The notes under the pieces: generated by a model
What the model was told of the DNA's origin: nothing
The model's database searches: none
What the model saw: only the letters and a program-made list of their open reading frames with translations
Part shown: in pieces, positions 55,249 to 64,000 of the stretch
Numbering within the stretch: the stretch's first letter is position 1
Layout: each line of letters begins with the position of its first letter
NCBI GenBank assembly: GCA_002221725.1
Contig: NJFT01000099.1
Coordinates: 1-64,000, forward strand
Direction of reading: 5' to 3'
DNA: 64,000 nucleotides
Origin: Scedosporium boydii
Lineage: Eukaryota > Ascomycota > Sordariomycetes > Microascales > Microascaceae
Made by a program: the position numbers and the translations under genes

Positions 55249-57765
55249 GTTTTCTAGGGGATGGTATATATGAGCACTAGTATCTACTGTAAGCAGGAGA
55301 TGGGAATATGTATATTAAGCAACTCCAAAAATGTACATTACACCAATAGAATTGAAAGTTTTGGATGGCATTCACTCGTTTCCTACATCCAAGTGGCTTG
55401 GGGCCCCCGGGCACGATCCCCGGTAGCTCTCTAGCATACTACGGAAGAACTGCCAGCATTAATGTCTGGCCTACTGTCAAAGGAGGCTACACTTGCATAC
55501 TCCGTACTCATCGGTCTTCGGCCTTCCGGAACCCGAACGCGCCAAGCGCCAGCGCGGGAGCTCGAAAAGCTGGTCTCTCCAAGTTTAAAAGGTTTGGAGT
55601 TCCAGGCCCGGCCGTCATCTTCGAAGCGTCTTGGGGGCATGACAAGTCTTACCAGTAGACTACACATAATAGCGCCGGTATTTGTCAGTGATAGCCGTAA
55701 AGGTCATCTTCAAGATCGGGAAACTCTCTAGATATAAACTATAAAGTCCGCTCTCAAACAACAACGTTAAGTCAGATCTGTCCAAACCACGGCTCACGGC
55801 CTATTCGCCAAAGGCCCGTCGAAATCAACTACCCGAAGACACCAGCTCTTTTCCAGAAAAGAGGCCATTCTACAGTTGGCTCACGCAACTTAACATCCAC
55901 CTTCGCACCTTCCTTTCATTCTTCATCCGTTCTCTCCTCCCGGCGCCTCGTGCATTCCCGCCGAACGACTCCCAATCGCCATATAAGTCTGAGATAATAA
56001 AGCCCCGAGGCTTTCACCAGAAGACCGACTAGTGAATCCGTCTTCCCTGTTGCTTGGAGAATTTGAGTTCGGACCCTACCTCACCCAAGCATAAACACGA
56101 TGTAGACAGCGGCTACGGTTCGACGCCGAGGGATCGAGTAAATGAGAGCAAACACAGTCGTCCAGCCGGAGGCGTGACCCTCAAGTAGGAGAAGGGTCGG
56201 CCTGGAGCTAAGTCGTGAGAAGGGGAAGAGATAGATATCAAGTAGTAGGAGAAAACTGGTCCTTTCTCTTTCCCGGCCCTTGAGATTATCTCGACTTTCA
56301 GCGGGGATATAAGTGGAGTTGTAGTCCTACATAGCGGGTTCATAGTAGTCTTTATAGTAAGATATATAAGAACTGTAATAGGCGAAGAGAGATATTGCCT
56401 GACTCTACTTTGCGTCTCCAGCGTGATTCCAAGGCACGACGTAGAATCATGGTGGTGCGGCCCTTAGATTTAAGTGCCGCCCATAGATGTAATAGATTCT
56501 AATATCACTGCTGATGTTTATATTGATCTTGACTCGTCTATGCGTACTCCCTCTCACACCCACTGTGTAGCATCAACTTCGATGACGGATATCAAATCCT
56601 CGATGCCCTAATAAAATGGCCCGGTTCTGCATGGAATCTAATCTCAAATCAAGGCCCCGTAAGACCACTTTGGCTTGGGCATAAATTGTTCGGGTCGATT
56701 ACACGACTTACCGGGTTCAGGATAACACGGAAGAAACCCAGCCAAGACACTTATCGGACCGGCATTGCGTTTCCTATAACACAATTTATCCGGGCTTGTT
56801 CTCCGGGGCGTTTTATTTGCAGGCAAAGCTGCACTTTCCTTGCTCGTCGACACCGGTCTCGTTTGGTTTCGCAGCCGGGGTGGTTTAAGATGCAACCAGG
56901 TTGAAAGTGCAGCTCAGACACCAATGACACTTCTGTGGGTAGACATGCATACACTCCTGAGATAAAAGAAATCCGTCATGGGCCAATGCAATCACTTATT
57001 TTCAACTATTAGACAATTGGAAGCAATGCGGTGTGGAATTTCAGGCGAACGCGGGAGCCCTGTTTGAGATGCATTCTGTGGCACTTCAAAGCAAAGCTGT
57101 ATTCGTTGCAGATGGGATGAATCAATCATCTTCGTCCGAGAGCCATGCTTCACAAATCGACAGGTCTGAATACTGCTCTTCGTCATCTCTACTTCGTAGG
57201 CGCAACGTGAACTCGAGCCATTTCCAATCCCGAAAGTTTTCCAGCCAAGCCCATAATCCGAATCGGATCGGAGATTCGACCACAGGCTTCACACCCACCC
57301 GGCACATCGCGCGGTCACACACCACACGCACACCGTCACATATCAATAGTACTTGTCAGCGAGGGGTGTTCACAAACTTGAACCGTAGCCCGCTTACGTT
57401 CCACGAGGATGATCATTTGCCTCGCCACAAATCAAGATGTTCAGGTGCCCTCCGTCGCCCCCTTTCACCCTCTTTCTTGTTTCTTACCCTCCCAAACCGG
57501 CTGGTCGGAGAGCCTACGTATATGGCGTCGTAAGAAGGAAAAAATAAAAAAAAGCCTCCTCAGCTCAGCAGAGCCTCCGGCATCCACAATGGCGTTGGGC
57601 GGGTGATATCGTGGGCCTATTTTCATCCATCGTTCTGAGTAATCGCGCTAGAGCTGCACTTTGTGTCTTATATCAGCAGACGGGCGGGTGATAACATGAA
57701 AGGGCGAGGGAGTTGCTATTGACGTTCCGATTATCTTGGTCTTGTCATGTTCAGTCGTCGTCTCG

Positions 57766-57767
<2 letters not shown>

Positions 57768-57797
<30 letters not shown>
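57768..57797. repeat. Poly-T tract (30 nt)
   Basis: Thirty consecutive T on the plus strand, with no retroelement-like reading frame beside it. Confidence 0.85.
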
Positions 57798-57798
<1 letters not shown>

Positions 57799-58540
57799 GC
57801 TCGTTGCCTCTTCCTTGTTAGCGTCCTCGAGACCAGGCCACGCGGGAATAAATTACATCGACCACTTTTTCGTGCCGGGCGCCACGTCTTTCGAGGAACG
57901 AGGCGTAAAATTCTCGAAGGATTCAATATGGGACGAACGAAAAGTAGTCGGATTGGAGGTTGGAATTTTGGCCCATATCGAGCGGAATTCGAATATGGGC
58001 TTGTTGATTTCTGCGCGACACCTGACCAGCTGCACCCACTCCGATATGTGATATTGTGTGGGGATTTGCTCAAATGGGGGCGTGAGGCGAACATTAAACT
58101 CGACTGTTCCCAGCATGGAAGCAGGACGGTCATTGGGAAAGGAAAAAAAAGAAAAAGGGAAGAGTAACATTGGCTAAAATAAGGTGCGAAACTCGAGCTG
58201 CAATATGAAGTAATTGTGGGCAAATGCGAAAAGGTTTGAGGGGACCCGGACATGAATCTGGCCCAGTCAGAGGAGGCCTGTAGTAATTTCGGCGGGTCCC
58301 CTTTGCAACAATTGAAATAACTGGTAAATGTTCAATGACGATGTCGGAATGCCGCCGCGCACTTTGCTATTTCAGTCGCAGTTTGAGATGCAGGAAGGAA
58401 AGAGGCATGTTTGATCGTTACACGACTTGCACACACACAGAATACATGTGCAAGCATACTCCTTGCCTATCAGAGGAGAGTCTCCCATGCAAAGGTTAAT
58501 AAATGAGCCGGATGCTTGCCTCCATCAAGCCCCAACGAGC

Positions 58541-58578
58541 GCACCCACACAGACACACAGACACACATACACACACAA
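58541..58578. repeat. CA-rich microsatellite
   Basis: Imperfect (CA)n with interspersed GA and TA units. A shorter CACACACACA run lies near 58429..58440. Confidence 0.75.
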
Positions 58579-60666
58579 TTATTTTCGTTTAAATCATTCA
58601 AAAATATTTTTCGGACCCTGTCATGTTTGCGATGGATAAGGTTAAAAAAAGAAAGGAAAAAGAAAAAAAAAATCAAAGCCGTGCTGGGGTAACTGGGGGC
58701 TTTAGCGGTGAGATCGGCTTAGAAAAATTCCCATCGGAGTCGTACCATGGGAGATCACCAGGTCCATGATGACTTCGAAGAGCCTCCACATTCCCCGCCT
58801 CCTCTTATCTCTTCTTGGCAAGGCAAGGAGGGAAAGAAAAAAAAATAGTACTCAGAAGTCTTAGAACAGCCCATGTCGCTGCACACATCTACCCCATCTA
58901 CTTACTAGCCGTCTGAAATGGAGGGGCTTCATGGGGGTGCACTAAAGCTGGAGCTCACACATGCAAGCTGTTGGAAAGCACATCAGAGTCCAGGGAACTG
59001 CACATTGAACATCGTAAACTTGCGCACTTGCGGACATCGTGGGAGAGAATAGCACGAAAGTAATGTGGTGCCCACAAAGGGAGGACTGTGAAGCTGCATC
59101 CGAAAAAGGCCAAGCGCGCATCCCCCCTCTGCCCACCCCCAATCGATCTAAGCAGCGAAAACGGAGGCGGGATGCGCATCGATTAAATACATGGGCAAAT
59201 GTCTCCCAAGTACCTTGTTCGCACTAGCTTTAATTGCAGGGAGTGAGAAACTTGCCAGAGTGGGCAGGGCCCTGGAGAGTTTGGATCTGGGATTTTGGCT
59301 AAGAGGCAGGGACATGCACAGAGATGGAGCTCGATATCTAAATATGACCTCAAGTCTACTGAGCAGGGCGGATAGCTTCGCAGTCGAAAGACGAGTCGTA
59401 CGGCCCATCGTATGAAGCTGGATTCGGATCTAGCATCGGAGCAAGAAAAGCTATGCGGTCGAGTGGGGTGGGGGTTTCTGTGAATTAGTGCAGTCACGGT
59501 AGTGTCGAAGTGTCGATGCTGCGGATTTTGCCCGGTATCCGTTTCACGTTTCGTCTATTCCCCCCCGCCATCCTCGGCCTTGGCAGCCATTTTATACTAC
59601 CATCGACAGAGTACCCATGCACGAAGTACTGTACTTGACAAGCAACGCGGGCAAGGGCCCTCTTCTGAGGGAACGTGCTACGAAGTGGAGGGTGACGGTG
59701 TCGGTTATCGTCTTGAACTGCAGCGGGACCCCAAATCTTGGAGAGAGTTGGGGGAAGGAAAATATTAAATTCAGAGAGAAAAGCCGCGAGCTATTATCAG
59801 ATAAAACTCTCCGTGGCTTCTTCTCCGATACGGCATTGGTTAGCCTAGCCAAAAGACTTCGTCGAGGAGCGCTGGCGGTGGAGACTAGAGCACGGAAACT
59901 GGCCAACCCTGAGGCTCAATTCACCACGAGATTGCGTCTGTGATGATAGGGATCTCCCTTGTCGTTCCCTTGTCGAGGGGTGTGTGGTAACCGTGGTTTG
60001 TGCGTAGAGACCCTGGAAGAAAGGCTCAAAAGAACCCCCAAGAGAGAACTGCCCCTCACTTTGAACTTTCTGCGCTTTCCGAATGAGCTGATTAGCCGAA
60101 CATAGCGACATCTCAAAAGGTAGTCGAAGTCAGTTGGAGGTATCGAGATGTGCCAGGGTACCCCGACCGTACAGTGTCTGCCACTGTCGCCTCCTAATTG
60201 GTCACAAACACATTGAATTTACGAAGTCTTGGAGCTCGGCGTCAGTGCCATTTGTACCCAGGTAGTGACGACGACAACTTACTCTGGATTGGTCCCATCG
60301 TGAACTCAGTGCTCCGTATACCGACGCAGCCGTCCCTTCGCTGTCGATATTCACCGTCTGTCCGCCGAATCCTCTGAGTTAAATTATTCTTCTTTAAATT
60401 CTAAGCTAACAATGGATGTTCCTTGGATGTATGCACTTTGAAATTGTGGGGTCTCTTACCTATTTACCAACTTCCTAAAAGGGACGATCGATGTCACCGA
60501 AGTGGACCTCGAAGCTCAATGGAGAAACTAGTTACGCAGGTGCAGTTTATCTAGGCTATGTCGCGATTATGGAAAGGAAACTGCAACGGTCTCAAAACAG
60601 AGGCTTTTGAGAACGAGACGACACGATAGCCTGATGATCGGAGAGCCTCATCATCATGTTTCTTAA

Positions 60667-60744
60667 GGAGAAAGTAAGGAAAGGGGGAAAGAAGAAGAGA
60701 AAGTCGAAAAAAAAGGAAAAGGAAAAGAAAAAGAAAAAGAAAAG
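60667..60744. repeat. Purine tract ending in GAAAAA units
   Basis: Nearly pure A/G run with repeating AAAAAG units, directly downstream of the F-box gene's stop on that gene's opposite strand. Confidence 0.7.
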
Positions 60745-60766
60745 ATCGTGTAAGCGCATCTCAGTC

Positions 60767-61831
60767 TTAACTTAACAGGCTCCGGCGTCGCATCCCCTTC
60801 TCGCTTTTTTTCTCCTCCACACTAGCAAGCCATTTTTCCTTTATGGACGGCTCACCGTCATCAAAGCTGTACAGCCTGCAGAAGTGGTCCCTCATGTGAA
60901 CCCAAACAGGATCCCTAACCGATCGACACTCACCGAGCAGCCCATAGGTCGTGACAGAAAAATTCCACCCCGTGATGAAATGCTTGGTGATCTTGATCTC
61001 ATATTCCGTTGGGCACTTGCGACATCTTCCGCTCTCGACATATTCTAGCATCTCACCCTTCTGTCCACACGGAATGTATATGTTCCCCTCCGTCCCCGTG
61101 GTGTAGAACTTAGATCTGACGTGGAGATGGCTGCAGACTCCCAATCCAGTCGAAGGGAGATATCTCTTCATAAATTCCTTTTCAGACCCAAACAAGACCT
61201 TCCACCCTCTACTTTTCCGGCAAAAATATAACCTGTCATCGATGATACGCCCTCTCGTCCACGATTTAACGGTAAAGCCATCCCAGGCCAACACGTCGGA
61301 CTGACTCAATCGGCTCAGCGGAAGACCGTAAGACGGCCCGTAAAAATGTCGGTTCATGACGAGTCTCGCATGGCCGTACGACAGCAAGAGGGGATTTCCC
61401 CGTACGTCAATGCCGAACGAAGAACTGCAGCGGAATCGGTACGGAGAGTGCGTTTGGAACGAGAAGGGCCAGGGCCCGCTGGCCCAGCTTTTCGTCCAGG
61501 GGTGCAGCTTGATGCAGTGGTCGCAGTAATAGACATTTGGTGTATCCTTCTCCAGCCCAAGCAGGAAGCCCTCCTTTTCCTCTTGGCTCAACTGCAGCTC
61601 ATTTGGGAAAAACAGGTCAAAGAACGGCTTGCAAGCGAGGCATAGGCCGAGGAGTTCCGCTGGCCTGAGATGCTCAACGATCAGGTAGACAATCTCTAGG
61701 GGCAATGGGAAGTTCTGTAGCGGCCTGGTACTTAACAATGGTCGTCGGCATATGTCCTATGCAGACTTACACAAACCGTAAATCGATGTCTTTGTCGATG
61801 CGTGGCTCTTGCTTTGCGGTTGGTCAGACAT
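60767..61831 (-). CDS. F-box domain protein
   Basis: Likely substrate-receptor subunit of an SCF ubiquitin ligase. The main exon (up to about 61724 or 61730) opens with FPLPLEIVYLIVEHLRPAELLGLCLACKPFFDLFF, a good F-box near residues 25-60. The rest (WTKSWASGPWPF, YYCDHCIKLHP, GRCRKCPTEYEI) is like many uncharacterised fungal F-box proteins with a Cys-pair pattern. The open frame has no ATG before the F-box. I therefore place a short first exon at 61831..61773 (MSDQPQSKSHASTKTSIYG) joined by a tiny intron of 42 or 48 bp, giving 338 or 340 residues. The exact acceptor is uncertain, and an unusual donor (GTGTAA) is required. Confidence 0.72.
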
Positions 61832-64000
61832 GGTGATATTGAGGAGAGAGGGAGTTGAGGTGGATTAATCGGCATTCTATTTCATCTTTTGCAGTTACTG
61901 GGAATGGAGTCGGTTCTTATCAATGTGAGCCATTGTCAACATTAGGCAGCAGCGGCGCCATCCGTGCACCCATAGTTCGATGGAATTCAACTCGAAAATC
62001 GAAAATCGAAAAATCGAAAATCTGGTGTCGGCTGTAAATGGGGCGCAATGCCTCGCAGTTTCGAGAAAGTAACGCTGAGCATTGGCCAGGTCCATTAAAT
62101 TGTGGCCATGACCTCGGACAGTGACCTCTCCCACTACCTTCAAATCTTCAACCGCTTTCCCCTAACTGCTTTCAGGCTCCCCCAAAATTGACATCTCCGA
62201 ACATGACCGTCATAACACTCATTCCCGTCCATCGAAGGTAATGCTGAATGCCCTCACTGGTGTCGGACGTGAGCTCGCGAATTGAAAAAGGAGGACGGGG
62301 GCGCTATACCGTTTGTAGTGATATGACAACTCGCTAAGTACCACAATGCTGGCTCGTCTTATCTTCATCCCCAGAGATCCCTGACATTCAGTTGAAGTGT
62401 GAGGCAATCGTAGGACAAGGAGCCCGAGCAGTCGATGGCTTCTCGATAAGCTGTAAGTAGACTGATGACGTCCTGGAATACGCGTGTTTGTTCCCTGCCA
62501 ACCCCTTGGCTTGTTGATGACATCATCAACAACTCTTCGGGAGCTTGAACTAGAGTTTTCATTCCGATGAGGAGGATATTTTGGGTGGCAAAAGCAACGA
62601 CAAATCTTCGAAATCCCGGAGCGCCTCAGCGTGGAATTCTTGGCTAGTCAGAAGCTCGTCACTTACCCGGTGGATAATGCTCGAGACTCCGTTGACAGGT
62701 CCGGTCGCAGGCCGCCTAGAGGAACTCAACAGCTATCAAGCCCACACTCACGAGGCCAACCATCAGCAAGGCGTTAACTGACATCACAGTCGCCGCTTAC
62801 CATGATGGGAAACATGATGTGGTGAAAGAAAGGAGGGCCAAGAAGTGTATGTTGGCGTTTTGTAACTTGAGAAATCGATGATGGAAAAAAGAAGAGAATC
62901 TCAAAGATGACGGAGAGGGAGGGGAGAAACATTGCTTATACTCTTAACTTTACTTGCTATTGCAGCTTCCCCTGCTTGATGATGCTCTTTCATCCGGGAA
63001 CGGAAGGGAAGGGGACGGCGGCGTGGGACGGGAGGGCGTCAGGTGCCGGAGATGATGACCATGGAGAAGGAGCCACCCATTATTGCGGGGCTCTTGCCGG
63101 TGGGGCAGTTACGCCCGGACAGTGGCACCCCGGATTCCTTCCGGACTTGCTTATGCATCAACCCATTGATGGCCAGGGCTCTAGACATCTTCCCTGAAGG
63201 TCACTGCGATTTCAGAAGTGAGAGATTGATGATGCAGGCAAGGAAAGAAGGCTTCGCGGGAGCAGACCCATGGCGATCGATACCCGGGAAGTAACTAAAC
63301 AGAGATAAGAAGGGGAAAGCGACTCCAAAACTGAACCCTCCACTATCAACGATATTTCCATTTACAGGCATTGCCCGACGCCATCGAGCTCCTCAGCACA
63401 CCGGCTGTCTACTTCGTAACTTCGCCGGCCATAAGCAGGATCGCTTTCAGCTGGATACAATATTGTATCCATACACCCCCCCTTCACCGGGTATTTTGGC
63501 ATCCCTTTTCGCCCTCTTAAAATATATCAAAATTAATGCGAATGCAGATTGTTCCAGTCAACTGTTCCAGTCAACACTTGGTGAAACAAGCCTTGCAAAG
63601 TTGAGCGCCACCTTGGTCTGACATTCGGGGTTCCTTCTAGACCTCTGACTGGCAGGAGCGGGAGATTGGCCCGAGGTCTTGGTACTTGATGTGAGTAACC
63701 CCGCGGGCTTCCCGTGGTCCATCAGTTTGTGAAAGGAAATTGGCGGTGTGGCGGGCTGGATTTTGATGTCTTTGCTCATCATCCCCTAATTGGTCTCGCG
63801 CAACGCGCGCCACCAAGCAGCCCTGAAAAAAAGTAGGTGAAGATCTGTATGAAGTACTTATTCGTCCCAGATATGCGCATAGAGGCCGCCCGAAGGGAGG
63901 AGTCTCTTGTCTAACTAAAATGATTTGATGTATATCTAACCAGTGAAGGAAGACGTCAAGATTGAACGGGGAGGGGTCGCATCGAATTTTGCTAGGCCGC
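61832..64000. other. Right-end region, no supported gene
   Basis: 2.2 kb. On the minus strand between about 62360 and 62820 several coding-like stretches and good donors (GTAAGC, GTGAGT, GTAAGT) occur, but they cannot be joined into one clean model. One TACTTCGTA lies at 63410..63418. The region may contain part of a gene that continues beyond the window. Confidence 0.45.

Larger units (their letters stand above)
55249..60766. other. Gene-poor 5.5 kb region
   Basis: No supported gene. The longest frames (for example 57033..57533) have no domain and are low in complexity or overlapped on the other strand. The region holds a 30-nt poly-T tract, a CA-rich tract, purine tracts and one TACTTCGTA at 57190..57198. 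I looked for tRNA-like T-arms (GTTCGA) and found none with a matching stem. Confidence 0.55.

Noticed and set aside
56100..56170. Possible tRNA-like GGTTCGACGCC
   Set aside because: No matching acceptor stem or A-box at the right distance.
62907..63294. Two overlapping plus-strand frames
   Set aside because: No domain, biased composition, and a competing short frame on the other strand.
1..64000. CRISPR array, rRNA operon, intact transposon or secondary-metabolite core gene
   Set aside because: No regularly spaced direct repeats, no rRNA-like blocks, no transposase or reverse-transcriptase motifs, and no PKS or NRPS motifs; the only ketosynthase is the mitochondrial CEM1 enzyme.

Overview
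The window is nuclear DNA of a filamentous ascomycete (Pezizomycotina, most likely a Sordariomycete). The evidence is the short 45-100 bp GT-AG introns, fungal-only families (Zn2Cys6 factor, DUF7730-type protein, LysM protein, fungal GH18 with CBM18), complete respiratory and peroxisomal housekeeping genes, and intergenic gaps of 0.3-7 kb. I see no rRNA, no tRNA that I could support, no CRISPR array and no intact transposon. The species cannot be named from this sequence alone. Nineteen protein genes and one pseudogene are supported. Exon joins were placed by hand, using reading phase, splice consensus and family conservation.

Layout. 0-15.7 kb is mostly housekeeping: PFS2 (cut by the left edge), a DGAT1-type acyltransferase, STE14, a small secreted protein, PEX8, a TMEM170-like membrane protein, a hexapeptide-repeat acetyltransferase and a DUF7730-like protein. 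15.8-26.5 kb is a block of four consecutive genes for secreted proteins in alternating orientation: a six-LysM protein, an astacin-like zinc protease, a CBM18-GH18 chitinase and an SGNH/GDSL hydrolase with a Cys-rich tail. 27.3-33.7 kb holds CBP3 and CEM1 (a divergent pair with mitochondrial functions) and an OPT oligopeptide transporter. 34.9-36.7 kb is a broken gene of a fungal membrane-protein family. 38.4-43.5 kb pairs an intradiol ring-cleavage dioxygenase with a Zn2Cys6 regulator. 43.5-50.2 kb is gene-poor and carries a dense cluster of the 9-mer TACTTCGTA/TACGAAGTA. 50.2-55.2 kb has a family III CoA-transferase, PDX1 (divergent from the next gene) and a mitochondrial membrane protein. 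55.2-64 kb has only one F-box gene; the rest is non-coding as far as I can see.

How the genes fit together. The secreted block reads as a chitin and cell-wall set: chitin binding by LysM and CBM18, chitin hydrolysis by GH18, plus a protease and an esterase-type hydrolase. The LysM modules that often sit inside subgroup-C chitinases are here in a separate neighbouring gene. Its last LysM module is broken by an apparent one-base deletion. CBP3/CEM1 and PDX1/its neighbour are head-to-head pairs that could share promoters for mitochondrial functions. The least explained signal is the 9-mer: 16 exact copies in 64 kb (about 0.5 expected at equal base composition), all outside coding exons, nine of them within 2.75 kb, two of these overlapping and one at the edge of a perfect 11-bp hairpin.
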